This document shows, in pieces, positions 26,441-35,932 of a DNA stretch of 64,000 nt. Positions within the stretch are counted from its first letter, which is position 1; each line of letters begins with the position of its first letter. The translations under genes were made by a program, and so were the position numbers. Source of the stretch: Janibacter cremeus (lineage in GTDB: Bacteria; Actinomycetota; Actinomycetes; Actinomycetales; Dermatophilaceae); assembly GCF_029395675.1 (NCBI RefSeq), contig NZ_CP115184.1, positions 558,001-622,000 on the forward strand. Reading direction: 5' to 3'. The notes under the pieces are model-generated. The model ran no database searches. It was not told where the DNA came from and saw only the letters and a program-made list of their open reading frames with translations.

Positions 26441-27202
26441 GTGCACGCGCTGGTGACCAATGACGACGGGATCGACAGCCGGGGCCTGGGCACGCTCGCC
26501 CGGGTCGCGGTCGAAGCGGGCCTCGACGTGGTGGTGGCCGCTCCGGACGAGGAGTTCAGCGGTGCGAGCGCGTCGCTGACCGCGCTGGAGGCCGACGGCC
26601 GCCTGCGGACGCACGCGCGTCGGCTCGAGGGGCTTGCGGGGGTGCGCACGCTCGGGGTCGAGGCCAGCCCGGCCTTCATCACCTTCGCGTCGGTCCACGA
26701 GGCCTTCGGACCGGCCCCCGGGGTCGTGCTCTCGGGGATCAACCACGGTCCGAACGTCGGGCAGGCCGTGCTGCACTCCGGCACGATCGGGGCGGCGCTC
26801 ACCGCGCGGACCCACGGGATCCCGTCGCTCGCGATCTCGTGCACCTCTCCCGAGCCGGTCCACCTGGACACCTGCGCCCGGGTGGCCGCACGCGTCCTCG
26901 CCTGGTTGCTCGAGCGGCCGGGTGACGGGGCGATCGTCCTCAGCGTCAACGTCCCCGACGTGCCCCCGGACGAGCTGCGCGGTCTGCGCCCGGCCCGGTT
27001 GGCGTCCTTCGGTGCCGTCCAGGCCGAGGTGGGGGAGATCGGTGAGGACCACGTGACGATGACCATCCGGGAGACCGATGACGAGCTCGAGCCGGGCACG
27101 GATGCCGCTCTGACAGCGGACGGTTGGGCCACCGTGACCACCCTCGCGGCGCCCTGTGAGGTGCACGATGTGGATGTCGCCGGCCTCGACGACAGCGGAT
27201 AG
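26441..27202 (+). CDS. surE: 5'-nucleotidase SurE
   Basis: This 253-residue metal-dependent nucleoside-monophosphate phosphatase has the metal site TNDDGIDSRG at the N terminus and the SGINHGPNVG motif near residue 100. A GTG start follows the strong site GAGGAGG. It may trim nucleotides under stress. The gene runs in tandem with the PfkB kinase. Confidence 0.93.
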   Translation: MHALVTNDDGIDSRGLGTLARVAVEAGLDVVVAAPDEEFSGASASLTALEADGRLRTHARRLEGLAGVRTLGVEASPAFITFASVHEAFGPAPGVVLSGINHGPNVGQAVLHSGTIGAALTARTHGIPSLAISCTSPEPVHLDTCARVAARVLAWLLERPGDGAIVLSVNVPDVPPDELRGLRPARLASFGAVQAEVGEIGEDHVTMTIRETDDELEPGTDAALTADGWATVTTLAAPCEVHDVDVAGLDDSG

Positions 27203-27252
27203 CGCTCGATTGCGGCACCATGGGAGGTCGTGCAGTCGACCAAGGAGTGACC

Positions 27253-28008
27253 GTGTCCCCAGGACCGCTCTCGGCCGAGGTGGCCGAGGACGAGGCGCTG
27301 GCCCGCCTGCTCGAGGAGGGCCAGCGCGGCGACACCGGGACCGTGGAGCATTACGGCGCCGCGACGGACGCCGTCGTCGAGCGCTACGGGCCGGTGGACG
27401 CCCCGGCGATCGTGCTGGTGCACGGGGGGTACTTCCGCCCGGGCGTGGACCGGACCCACTCGCGGCCCCAGGCGCGGGCACTCGCTGCTCAGGGGTGGCA
27501 GGTGCTGCTCCCCGAGTACCGACGGGTGCCCGGTGCGGCGTGCACCACGACCGAGGACCTCGCTGCCCTGGACGCCCACCTGCGTGATCAGCACGTCGAC
27601 GTGCGCGCGTGGGTCGGGCACTCCGCCGGTGGGGCACTAGTGCTCTGGCGGGCGCTGGCCCCCGAGCTGCCACCCGTGCGCGTGGTCGCCCTCGCGCCCG
27701 TGGCCGACCTCGATGCCGCGGTCGCGCAGCGCCTCGGGGGCGACGCGGTCCGGGACTGGGTCGGTGCCGGTCCGCGCGACGCGCCCATGACCTATGCCCG
27801 GCTGGACCCGATCCGCCTGGCGGCGCGTGCCCCGGAGGCACTCGAGCGCGTCCACCTCGTGCACGGCACCAGCGACGCGACGGTCCCCGTGGGCCAGACC
27901 GAGGACTTCCCGGCCGCCCGGACCCTCGTGCGCGACGCGCACCACTTCGACCTCATCGACCCTGCGTCCCGGCACTGGCCGGCCGTCCTCGGGGCCATCC
28001 GCGGCTGA
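27253..28008 (+). CDS. Alpha/beta hydrolase, candidate kynurenine formamidase
   Basis: This 251-residue alpha/beta hydrolase has an oxyanion HGG motif (VLVHGGYFRPG) and nucleophile elbow GHSAGG (AWVGHSAGGALVL). A late Asp (HGTSDATVPV) and His (DAHHFDLID) complete the triad. The HGG-Y/W start resembles arylformamidase-type hydrolases. It faces the kynA-kynU operon, which lacks a recognisable formamidase, so hydrolysis of N-formylkynurenine is a reasonable inference and not proven. GTG 27253 is chosen for the AAGGAG site 6 bases upstream. ATG 27220 is an alternative. Confidence 0.72.
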   Translation: MSPGPLSAEVAEDEALARLLEEGQRGDTGTVEHYGAATDAVVERYGPVDAPAIVLVHGGYFRPGVDRTHSRPQARALAAQGWQVLLPEYRRVPGAACTTTEDLAALDAHLRDQHVDVRAWVGHSAGGALVLWRALAPELPPVRVVALAPVADLDAAVAQRLGGDAVRDWVGAGPRDAPMTYARLDPIRLAARAPEALERVHLVHGTSDATVPVGQTEDFPAARTLVRDAHHFDLIDPASRHWPAVLGAIRG

Positions 28009-28069
28009 GGCGGGCGTGCGCAGGGGGGTGGCGTCCGTCTCCGTCCCGTAGGGGAGAGGTGTGTCCTGT

Positions 28070-28135
28070 GCAGGCTTGTGCCCTACCTCATCCCGTGGGA
28101 CGCATCCCACGGGATGAGGTAGGGCACAAGCCTGC
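28070..28135. terminator. Perfect 31-bp hairpin, bidirectional terminator candidate
   Basis: GCAGGCTTGTGCCCTACCTC begins a 31-base arm (28070-28100) that is perfectly repeated in inverse at 28105-28135 around the loop CGCA. It sits between two convergent genes (hydrolase ending 28008, kynU ending 28216). The length and perfection are unusual for a bacterial terminator, and there is no T-run. Confidence 0.7.
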
Positions 28136-28215
28136 CGAAGAGAGGTCGGAGTGGCCCGCCCGAGGCGGTCCCCAGTCAGCCCGCGTGCCAGGTCCGGTGT
28201 CCGGCGTGCCCGGGG

Positions 28216-29442
28216 TCAGTGTCCCGGTCGCTCGAGAAGGGCCTCGATCCGCGACAGCGCGTCGGCCACCTCGGTGAAGCTGGTGCTCAGTGGGGAGAGG
28301 CCCAGCCGGATCCCGTCGGGCTCACGGAAGTCGGGGATGACGTCCTGCGCCCACAGGTCCCGGGTGAGCTCGCGGGAGCGCGGGTGCCCGATCGTCACGT
28401 GCCCCCCGCGGCGGGAGTCCTCGCGCGGCGAGACCACGCGCACCCCGTGGTCGGCCAGCAACTCGTCGACGCCGTCGATGACGAAGCGTCCCAGGGCGCT
28501 CGCCTTGGCCCGGACCCGGTCCAGCCCCACCCGCTCGATGAGGTCGACGGTGTCCTCGATGCCGGCCATCCCCAGCACGGACGGCGTCCCGGAGACGAAG
28601 GCGCGCATCCCCGCTCCGGGCCGGTACCCCGGACCCATGGCGAACGGCTCGGCGTGGCCCATCCACCCCTGGATCGGCTGGCGCAGCCTCTCCTGGTGGC
28701 GGGCGGCGACGTATCCGAAGGCGGGTGCACCCGGGCCGCCGCCGAGGAACTTGTAGCTGCAGCCGACGGCGAGGTCGACCTGGTGTGCGTCGAGGTCGCT
28801 CGGGAGGACGCCGACGGAGTGGCACAGGTCCCACAGGACGAGCGCGCCCGCGTCGTGGGCGAGGGCGGTGATCGCCGGCAGGTCGGCGACCCACGCCGAC
28901 TTGTACGCCACGTGGGAGAGGAGGACGACACCGGTGCGGTCGGTGAGGGCACCGGCGACGAGCCCGGGGGTGACCCCCTTCGCCGGGTCCGGCTCCAGCC
29001 AGACCAGCTCGGCGCCGGTCTCCGCCGCGATCCCTTCTGCGACATAGCGGTCGGTGGGGAAGTTCTCCGTGTCGAGCACGATCTCCGGGCGCTGCGGGCC
29101 GGCGGCGGCGACCGCGGCGCGCAGCAGCTTGTAGAGCATCACCGTCGTGGAGTCACCGAGGACCGTCTGCCCGTACGCCGCGCCGAGGCAGACCTGCCCG
29201 ATCCGGTCGCCCAGGCGCAGCGGCAGCTCCATCCACTGCTCGTCCCACGAGCGGATGAGCCGGGTGCCCCAGTCGTGCCGCACGAGGTGCTCCATCCGCT
29301 CCGCGGTGGCGCGGAGGGGGCGACCGAGCGAGTTGCCGTCGAGGTAGGCGACGAGCCCCTCTGCCGGGAGGAACTCCTCCCGGCAGGCGGCCAGCGGGTC
29401 GCCGGCGTCGAGCTCGGCGGCACGGGTGTGCAAGAGGCTCAC
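28216..29442 (-). CDS. kynU: Kynureninase
   Basis: This 408-residue PLP enzyme cleaves kynurenine to anthranilate and alanine. The N-terminal substrate loop is [11 protein letters not shown] and the PLP lysine lies in [17 protein letters not shown]. The phosphate-binding and WDLCHSVG motifs are normal. The GTG at 29442 overlaps the kynA stop (GTGA), so the two are coupled. It is last in the DUF1989-MFS-kynA-kynU operon. Confidence 0.95.
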   Translation of the reverse strand: MSLLHTRAAELDAGDPLAACREEFLPAEGLVAYLDGNSLGRPLRATAERMEHLVRHDWGTRLIRSWDEQWMELPLRLGDRIGQVCLGAAYGQTVLGDSTTVMLYKLLRAAVAAAGPQRPEIVLDTENFPTDRYVAEGIAAETGAELVWLEPDPAKGVTPGLVAGALTDRTGVVLLSHVAYKSAWVADLPAITALAHDAGALVLWDLCHSVGVLPSDLDAHQVDLAVGCSYKFLGGGPGAPAFGYVAARHQERLRQPIQGWMGHAEPFAMGPGYRPGAGMRAFVSGTPSVLGMAGIEDTVDLIERVGLDRVRAKASALGRFVIDGVDELLADHGVRVVSPREDSRRGGHVTIGHPRSRELTRDLWAQDVIPDFREPDGIRLGLSPLSTSFTEVADALSRIEALLERPGH

Positions 29443-30287
29443 GCGCCGATCTCCGTGCGCACGGCGAAGAGCTCGGGGAAGAAGGTCAGGTCGAGCGCCT
29501 GCTGCAGGAAGCCGACGCCGGAGCTGCCGCCGGTGCCCCGCTTCATGCCGATGATGCGTTGGACGGTCTTGAGGTGGCGGAAGCGCCACAGCTGGAAGTT
29601 GTCCTCGAGGTCGACCAGCTCCTCGCACGCCTCGTAGACGTCCCAGTGCTCCTCGGCGTCCTCGTAGATCCCGCGGAAGAGCGCCGTGAGCTCCTGGTCG
29701 AGCTCGTGGGCGCGGGTGACGTCCCGGGTGAGGACCCGCTCGGGGATCGCATAGCCACGGCGGGCGAGGTGGCGCAGGAACTCGTCGTAGAGGCTCGGGG
29801 CCTCGAGCAACTCGGCCAGCCGGGCCCGGGCGTCCGGGTCGTCGGCGAAGACCCGCAGCATGCCGGCGTGCTTGTTGCCGAGGGCGAACTCGACGGCGCG
29901 GTACTGCCAGGACTGGAAGCCCGAGGCGTGGCCCAGGTGCGGGCGCAGCTCCTGGTACTCGGTGGGCGTCAGGGTGGCCAGGACGGACCACTGCTCGGTG
30001 AGGGTGCGCTGGATGTGCTTGACGCGGGCGACGCGCTTGAGGGCGATGCGCATCTCGTCCTGCGCGAGCAGCGCCATCGCCGAGCGCGTCTCGTGCAGCA
30101 CGAGCTTCAGCCACAGCTCCGAGGTCTGGTGCTGGATGATGAAGAGCATCTCGTCGTGGTGCTCCGGGACGCTGATGGGGCGCTGCGCGTCGAGGAGCGT
30201 GTCGAGGGCGAGGTAGGAGCCGTAGGACATCTCCTCGCGGAAGTCGTGGTGGACGCCGTCCTCGATGTCACGTGTGTTGCCGGTCAC
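29439..30287 (-). CDS. kynA: Tryptophan 2,3-dioxygenase
   Basis: This 282-residue haem enzyme opens the indole ring of tryptophan to N-formylkynurenine. The haem-ligand region ([20 protein letters not shown]), the substrate-binding SGFQSWQYR, and the N-terminal [15 protein letters not shown] signature are all present. Length matches the family. It is preceded by the MFS gene at 9 bases, and its stop overlaps the kynU start. Confidence 0.96.
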   Translation of the reverse strand: MTGNTRDIEDGVHHDFREEMSYGSYLALDTLLDAQRPISVPEHHDEMLFIIQHQTSELWLKLVLHETRSAMALLAQDEMRIALKRVARVKHIQRTLTEQWSVLATLTPTEYQELRPHLGHASGFQSWQYRAVEFALGNKHAGMLRVFADDPDARARLAELLEAPSLYDEFLRHLARRGYAIPERVLTRDVTRAHELDQELTALFRGIYEDAEEHWDVYEACEELVDLEDNFQLWRFRHLKTVQRIIGMKRGTGGSSGVGFLQQALDLTFFPELFAVRTEIGA

Positions 30288-30296
30288 CCCGACACC

Positions 30297-31646
30297 CTAC
30301 GACCCCTGCGAGACCTCCGGCAGGCGCGCCGAGGCGAGCACACCGAGGAGTCCCAGGCCCGCGAGGAAGAGCAGCGCCCAGGTGACGCCGAACGTGGCCA
30401 GCGCCGAGCTGAGGGCGCCGACGACGAGCAGGACCAGCCCCATCGCGGAGTTCGACACCGCGACGTAGGTGGTGCGTCGGTCACCCTCGGCCAGGTCCAC
30501 GATGTAGGTCTTGCGGCCCACGCGGACGCCGGTGTGGGTCAGGGTGAGCAGGAAGTAGCAGCCGACGAAGAGCACGTAGGCGAGCACGGATCCGTCGGGG
30601 ACGTCGAGGACGGTGACGGCGAGCACGAGCAGCACGATGACCCCCGAGGCGAAGGCGGCGCCACCGGCCATCAACCGCTTGCTGGAGCGGTCGGCCAGCC
30701 GGCCGAAGACCCGTCCCCCGAGCAGGGCCGCGACTCCCGAGGCGAGGATGAAGCCACCGAGCCCGCCGAGTCCCTCCGTGCCCGAGCGCACGGCGAGCAC
30801 GACGACGAAGGGCGGGGACAGCGCCGAGACGAGCAGGAAGCTGCGGACGGTGACGAAGGTGCGGAAGGCCTGGTCGCGCCGCAGCATCGAGAAGGTCTGG
30901 ACGAACCAGTTCGGCTCCTCGTCCGTGCCGCGGATCGACGGTGCCGCGGTGTCGTCGGCGGGCTCGCGGACGGTGATGTACACCGCCGCGACGAGAACCC
31001 AGAGGGCCGCGCCGGCCGCGAGCAGCCAGACCAGCTGCGCCGCTGCGATGTCGCCGCCCCCGACCGTGCGCACCCCGAGCCCGAGAGTGATCGCGACGAG
31101 GCCCGAGGCGGTCGTGGCGAGGCCGTTGATCTGGCCGCGTTCCCCCTTCGGCACGGTGCGGCCCTGCACGTCCTTGGAGGAGATCGAGCACAGGCACCGA
31201 CCGAGGGCGAAGACCGCGAGGGCGGCGATGATGACCACGCCGGCCGCCAGCCCGCGGCCGAGCGCAGCCGTGCCCGCCATGACGGCCACGGATGCGGCCT
31301 GCACCAGTGCGCCGGCGACGAAGACGTGCTTGCGGTGGCGCACCCGCAGCACGAGCGGGGTCAGCAGGGCCTGGGGGAGCATCGACCCGGACTCGCGGAT
31401 CGGCACGAGGACACCCGTGAGTGCCGCGGGCACGCCGAGGGCGTGGAAGAGCCACGGCAGGACGGTCGAGGCGTTGACCGTCTGGTCGCCCGAGGACTGC
31501 AGCGCGTTGGCCAGGACCAGCCGGAGGCCGTTGCGGGGGACGTCCCGGCGCACACCCTCGGGCAGTGCCTGCTCGGCCTCGACGTCGCGCCGGATCAACC
31601 GGTCGTGGATCCGCTCGCTGGTGCTCACCGAGGGAGTATCCCGCAT
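30297..31646 (-). CDS. MFS transporter of the kynurenine operon
   Basis: This 449-residue 12-helix major-facilitator protein has a charged N terminus and loop motifs such as GRVFGRLADRSSKR. It lies 9 bases upstream of kynA and 25 bases downstream of the DUF1989 gene, so it may import tryptophan-like compounds or export anthranilate. Its substrate is not shown by sequence. Confidence 0.85.
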   Translation of the reverse strand: MRDTPSVSTSERIHDRLIRRDVEAEQALPEGVRRDVPRNGLRLVLANALQSSGDQTVNASTVLPWLFHALGVPAALTGVLVPIRESGSMLPQALLTPLVLRVRHRKHVFVAGALVQAASVAVMAGTAALGRGLAAGVVIIAALAVFALGRCLCSISSKDVQGRTVPKGERGQINGLATTASGLVAITLGLGVRTVGGGDIAAAQLVWLLAAGAALWVLVAAVYITVREPADDTAAPSIRGTDEEPNWFVQTFSMLRRDQAFRTFVTVRSFLLVSALSPPFVVVLAVRSGTEGLGGLGGFILASGVAALLGGRVFGRLADRSSKRLMAGGAAFASGVIVLLVLAVTVLDVPDGSVLAYVLFVGCYFLLTLTHTGVRVGRKTYIVDLAEGDRRTTYVAVSNSAMGLVLLVVGALSSALATFGVTWALLFLAGLGLLGVLASARLPEVSQGS

Positions 31647-31671
31647 GCGGGAGGCTTGTCGGACACGTGCG

Positions 31672-32511
31672 TCAGGCCCAGGGGCGTGCCCTCAGTCCGT
31701 GGTCCTGCGCGTAGGCCGCCCGCTGCGGCGGCTGCCAGCCGGCCAGGGCCTCGTCCGGCACCGAGTAGACCTCGATGCCCAGCGGCCGGCAGACCGCCTC
31801 CGTGTCCCCGGCCTCGGGTCCGAACATCGGCACCGACAGGTCACCGCCGGGACACGCCGACAGGGCGGCGAGGAGGTCGATCTCGGCGAAGAACTCGAAG
31901 TAGTCGCCCTTCGTGGCGGGACAGGTCTTCATGAAGTACTCGTCGCGCTCGTTCAACCCCGTGCACTGGAAGACGTTGAGCACGTCGTGCACGTCGAACT
32001 CGGTCAGGTGCCACGGTCGCACGGCCCGGGTGAGGTTGGAGTGGCAGTGGTAGTCGAAGGGGGCGTCATTCAGCATCTGGTTGACGTACGGGTCGCACCG
32101 GGTGCCGAGCAGGTCGTGGACGCGCCCCCCTTCCTCGTCCACGCCGTAGTCCTCGAGGGAGTCGCCGGTGATCGTCACGAGCGGGCGGAGGAAGGGCAGC
32201 GTCGACCACAGCCGGTCGAATGTGCTCACGTGTGCCGACTGCAGCTGTCGGGTGCGGGCGGCCCAGAGGCGCTCGCGGGGGTCGTGGCGGTTCCACAGGT
32301 TGAGGTCGGCCACCTGTGGGCCCTCGATCGTGACGATCCGGCAGACGTGCCCGGCCGGCACCTCCCACGCCCGACCGCTGCGGATCGGGACGACGAAGGA
32401 GTCCACGAGCTCGCGCCCCTCGGTCATCGACCCGATCCGGCCGTAGAGGTCACGGTCGAGGTCGAGGGGACCGCCGGGGTCGGACTGGTACGCAGCATCG
32501 GTGAGGCTCAT
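31672..32511 (-). CDS. DUF1989 (urea-carboxylase-associated) family protein
   Basis: This 279-residue cupin-like protein of the DUF1989 family shows LNLWNRHDPRERLWAARTR, VTITGDSLEDYGVD, and the cysteine/histidine-bearing FDYHCHSNLTRAV and FMKTCPATKGDYFEFF. Members often accompany urea carboxylase and amine catabolism. None of those genes is here, so its role in the kynurenine operon is unclear. The ATG at 32511 begins MSLTDAAYQSD. The frame remains open upstream and appears coding (see 32524-32819). Confidence 0.82.
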   Translation of the reverse strand: MSLTDAAYQSDPGGPLDLDRDLYGRIGSMTEGRELVDSFVVPIRSGRAWEVPAGHVCRIVTIEGPQVADLNLWNRHDPRERLWAARTRQLQSAHVSTFDRLWSTLPFLRPLVTITGDSLEDYGVDEEGGRVHDLLGTRCDPYVNQMLNDAPFDYHCHSNLTRAVRPWHLTEFDVHDVLNVFQCTGLNERDEYFMKTCPATKGDYFEFFAEIDLLAALSACPGGDLSVPMFGPEAGDTEAVCRPLGIEVYSVPDEALAGWQPPQRAAYAQDHGLRARPWA

Positions 32512-32523
32512 GGACCCATCGTG

Positions 32524-32819
32524 ACCCACGAGCGCCGACCCTGACGATGGCTGAGGCGCGCAGGCTCCCACCTCAACCACCGGTGGCTGGGGTGGGAGGA
32601 GCTCTGCGACGACCCTCGAAGCCACCTGCTCGTGGCTCGGCGCCTCCGCCTCGCCGGCGCTGGCCCGGACGAGGTCGACGACGGCCTCGTCGATGTCACC
32701 GCAGCCCTCGACGAGCGGGTCGTCCTTGCCGACCCGGCCGCCGAAGAGCCGTCCGGTCGTGCCGTCGTCCCGGGCGATGGGCAGGTCCTGACCGTACGGC
32801 CAGATGCCGCGCAACAGTA
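32524..32819 (-). pseudogene. Cobalamin-adenosyltransferase-like fragment, in frame with DUF1989
   Basis: Upstream of the DUF1989 start the same frame has strong coding-type third-position G/C and reads ARDDGTTGRLFGGRVGKDDP and LVEGCGDIDEAVVDLVRASA. This resembles the N-terminal ATP-binding motif of PduO-type ATP:cob(I)alamin adenosyltransferases (GDDGTTGL..G.RV.KDD..VE..G.VDE). Less than a third of such an enzyme is present and no ordinary ATG starts it. It is either a relic or an N-terminal extension of the DUF1989 protein. The rest of the 343 bases between 32512 and 32854 holds the divergent promoters. Confidence 0.4.
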
Positions 32820-32854
32820 AGGTGGTGGTGCCAAGTGGTCGGGGAAGTGGTGCG

Positions 32855-35593
32855 ATGACGCAGCAGGAGGCAGGGTCCGAACTCGCGCACACCCTGCGTG
32901 GCGAGTGGCCCTTCACGAGCCGCGACGCCGAGCTGCACCTCGTCACCGCGCTGCTGGGCCCGACCAACGGCCATCCGACCGGTCCCCGGGGCGCGGTCGT
33001 GGTGGCGCCCGCCGGTGTCGGGAAGACCCGGTTGCTGCGCGAGGTGCGTTGGTGGGCGGAGTCCAGGGGACTGGTGACCTCCTCGGTCATCGCCACGCGA
33101 GCGGCCTCCCGCACGCCCTACGGCGCTGTCCTGCACCTGCTGCCCGAGGGCGCGGCCGACCAACCGGACCCGGCCGCGTGGCACGGTTCGTTCTCCGCGC
33201 AGCTGCGGTCCGAGGGGCGACGGACGGTGGTGCTGGTCGACGACGCGCACCACCTCGACCAGGCCAGCGCGGCCCTGCTGCTGCAGCTGAGCCTCGACGG
33301 CGTGGCGATACCGGTGGTCACCGTGCGGCGCGGCGAGAGCGTCCCGGACCCGGTCACCGCACTGTGGAAGGAGGACTTGGCGCTGCGGGTGGACCTGCAG
33401 CCCCTCTCGACGACGGAGATGGGCGGCCTCATCCGCCGGGCGCTGGGCGGACCGGTCAGCGACCGGACCGTCGCTCGGCTGACCGCGGTCAGCGGCGGCA
33501 ACGTGCTCTACGCCCGCGAGCTGGTCATGGCCGCCGCCGAGCGCGGGTCACTGAAGGTCCGGGACGGGGTGTGGATGTGGGACGAGGAGGTCGTGCTCGC
33601 TCCCCGCCTGGTGGATGCGGTGTGGGCTCGCCTCGAGGCCCTGGACCCGGCCCAGCGCCACGCCCTGGCCGCGGTCGCCATCGGGGAGCCCCTGCCGCTG
33701 AGCGTGGCCGAGGCCCTCGCCTCCACGGAGGTGCTCTCCGGGCTGGAGGAGCTCGGCCTCGTGCACGTGGACGACTCCGACGCGCGCGGGGTCCTGCGTC
33801 TGGGGCACCCGCTCTACGGCGAGGTGCTCGTGGCCCGGATCGGCTCGATCGGGCGACGGCGGATGGTGGGCGCCCTGGCGGAGGCCTTCGACGCGGCCGA
33901 CCCCCGCGAGGCGGAGGCCTCCCGGGTGCGCATCGTGACCTGGCGCCTGGACGCCGGTCGCACGCAGAGCCGGGAGACGTTGCTGGACGCGGCGGTCCGG
34001 GCGAACCAGGTCTTCGCGCACCCGCTGGCGGCACGGTTGGCGCAGGCGGCGCTGGAGGCCGGCGACGCGGATCCCGCCGGACGCGCACCGGTCGTAATCG
34101 AGCTCGGTCGGGCACTGGTGGGCTGCAACCGCGCCGAGGAGGCACTTCCCCTGCTGACCGAGGTCGAGGACGCCGTGCTCGCGAGCGCCGACCCGCAGCT
34201 GGTGGACGACTACGTCGAGGTGCGCTTCCGGGCGAAGTACTACGGCCTGGGTCACGGCGAGGAGGTCGAGGCCCTCCTGGACCGCGTCGGCGGCGGGGCC
34301 CGCGCCCCGGAGGGCGGCGACAGCACCCCGAGCCGCGCGGAGCGGCTGGCGCCCTACCGAGCGAGCATCGTCCTGGGCCGGGGCCGACCACGGGAGGCGC
34401 TGGACATCGTCGAGCCACTGCTCGACCGCTCGGACATCTCCCCGCTGCACCGGATGATGGCCCTGGAGATCGCCGGTGAGGCGCTGGGTGAGCTGGGGCT
34501 GCACCGGCAGGCGGAGGGGGTGTGGGACCGCCTGCGGCAGTTCCCCGTCGGTGCGACCGCCCGGGCCTCCGGGGCGGCCGCCGAGGCGGACCTCCAGGCC
34601 GTCTTCAGCGGCATGCTGGACGGTCGCATGACCGACGTGCTCCCGGCGCTCACCCGGGTGCACGCGGCGATGTCCGACAGCCCGGACGTGATCAACCGAG
34701 GGCTGGCGTGCCTGGGGCTGGGCCGGGCCCTCCTGCACGTCGGGCGGCTCGCGCAGGCGCGCGCCGTGCTCCTGGACGCTGTCGAGGACTTCCGCAAGGT
34801 CGACCTGGGGGAGTCGCTCGCCTGGTCGCTGACCCTGCTCAGCCAGACGGCCGCGGTCAGCCACCGGGTCGACAGGGCGCGGCGGCGGTGGGAGGAGGCG
34901 GCGGCGGCACGACGGGGCACCGCACCCGCGTGGCAGGCCGCCGACGTCGTCATGGCGGAGGTGTGGCTGAAGGTCGCCGAGGGTGATCGCACGGCCGCGG
35001 CGGCGATCGCCCTCGCGGGGGCGGAGCAGTACCCGCAGTTGGAGCTGGCCCGTGCCGGTCTGCTCCACCTGGCCTGCCGGTTGGGCGAGCGGGGCGCGGA
35101 GGTGACCACCTCCCTTCGCCGGATCGCCGATCGCGCCGAGTGCGCGTACCCGACCCTGCTCGCGGACCACGCGGACGCGATGCGTGCAGATGACCGGCGC
35201 GCCCTGGAGGAGGTCGCCGAGCGCTTCGCCGAGCGCGGGCTGATCCCGTTGGCGGTCGAGGCCGCAGGGCAGTCCGCGCACGCCCACCGGGCCGTCGGGT
35301 CGGCCGACGGTGCGCGGCGCATGACCGGCCGGGCGCAGATCCTCGCCCGGCAGATCGACGGCGGGGCCGCCCAGACCCTGGCCCCGCAGGAACCGGTCAT
35401 CGGACTGAGCCGTCGCGAGCACGAGGTGGCGGCGCTGGCCGCGGCCGGGATGAGCAATGCCGACATCGCACAGCGGCTCGTGGTCTCCGTGCGCACGGTC
35501 GAGTCGCACCTGTACCAGGTCTTCGCCAAGCTGGGCATCACCACACGCTCCGACCTGGAGAAGTACCTGCCCCCGTCCGCGGGCCCACCGTGA
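32855..35593 (+). CDS. Large LuxR-family ATPase regulator (LAL/MalT-like)
   Basis: This 912-residue regulator has a Walker A (VVVAPAGVGKTRLLRE, about residue 50), a Walker B (TVVLVDDAHHLD, about 128), a long TPR-like helical middle, and a C-terminal LuxR helix-turn-helix (LSRREHEVAALAAAGMSNAD, ending VRTVESHLYQVFAKLG). Such ATP-dependent activators respond to a ligand bound by the helical domain. The start is the ATG at 32855 after GGGGAAG. It is divergent from the DUF1989/kyn operon and could regulate it, which is inference. Confidence 0.88.
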   Translation: MTQQEAGSELAHTLRGEWPFTSRDAELHLVTALLGPTNGHPTGPRGAVVVAPAGVGKTRLLREVRWWAESRGLVTSSVIATRAASRTPYGAVLHLLPEGAADQPDPAAWHGSFSAQLRSEGRRTVVLVDDAHHLDQASAALLLQLSLDGVAIPVVTVRRGESVPDPVTALWKEDLALRVDLQPLSTTEMGGLIRRALGGPVSDRTVARLTAVSGGNVLYARELVMAAAERGSLKVRDGVWMWDEEVVLAPRLVDAVWARLEALDPAQRHALAAVAIGEPLPLSVAEALASTEVLSGLEELGLVHVDDSDARGVLRLGHPLYGEVLVARIGSIGRRRMVGALAEAFDAADPREAEASRVRIVTWRLDAGRTQSRETLLDAAVRANQVFAHPLAARLAQAALEAGDADPAGRAPVVIELGRALVGCNRAEEALPLLTEVEDAVLASADPQLVDDYVEVRFRAKYYGLGHGEEVEALLDRVGGGARAPEGGDSTPSRAERLAPYRASIVLGRGRPREALDIVEPLLDRSDISPLHRMMALEIAGEALGELGLHRQAEGVWDRLRQFPVGATARASGAAAEADLQAVFSGMLDGRMTDVLPALTRVHAAMSDSPDVINRGLACLGLGRALLHVGRLAQARAVLLDAVEDFRKVDLGESLAWSLTLLSQTAAVSHRVDRARRRWEEAAAARRGTAPAWQAADVVMAEVWLKVAEGDRTAAAAIALAGAEQYPQLELARAGLLHLACRLGERGAEVTTSLRRIADRAECAYPTLLADHADAMRADDRRALEEVAERFAERGLIPLAVEAAGQSAHAHRAVGSADGARRMTGRAQILARQIDGGAAQTLAPQEPVIGLSRREHEVAALAAAGMSNADIAQRLVVSVRTVESHLYQVFAKLGITTRSDLEKYLPPSAGPP

Positions 35594-35601
35594 CCCGGCC
35601 T

Positions 35602-35875
35602 CCAGTAGTGGACCACTGAGGTGGCCACGGCCCCGTCGTGCTGGGGTGGGCCCATGACCAGCAGCGAGTGGGAGAGACGGGTCGACGCGATGTCGCCGGC
35701 CCACGGTGTCGCCCTCCGTCTGCGCCGCGCCGGGTACGAGGACGTCGTCATCGCCACGGCGCTGGGGGTGCCCGTGGAGTCGGTCGCCGCGTTGCTGCTG
35801 GTGGCGCAGGGCAAGTTCGACGGCAACGGTGACGCCGTGGAGGAGGCGGAACCAGTAGTCGACCACTGAGGTGGC
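35602..35875 (+). repeat. 24-bp direct repeats flanking a small gene
   Basis: CCAGTAGTGGACCACTGAGG at 35602 begins a 24-base unit (35602-35625) repeated at 35852-35875 with one change. Each copy has a short AGTGG-A-CCACT dyad. They border the small gene at 35654-35869, whose last codons (EPVVDH) come from the second copy. They may be regulatory, or the footprint of a duplication or of a small mobile unit. Confidence 0.65.
35654..35869 (+). CDS. Small helix-turn-helix-like protein, unknown role
   Basis: This 71-residue protein begins MTSSEWERRVDAMSPAHGVA. The middle segment (LRLRRAGYEDVVIATALGVP, then VESVAALLLVAQGKF) reads like a sigma-factor region 4-type helix-turn-helix with a short tail. 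A start at 35621 is possible but less likely. It follows the LuxR regulator by 60 bases on the same strand. I do not recognise a named family. Confidence 0.55.
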   Translation: MTSSEWERRVDAMSPAHGVALRLRRAGYEDVVIATALGVPVESVAALLLVAQGKFDGNGDAVEEAEPVVDH

Positions 35876-35932
35876 GGGGGGCCGCGCGAGCCTACTGTCA
35901 GGTCAGTTCAGATCTCCGGGGGGAGAGAAGTG

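Noticed and set aside
33548..35866. 772-codon minus-strand open frame across the LuxR regulator
   Set aside because: Antisense shadow; the plus-strand protein has clear ATPase and LuxR domains.
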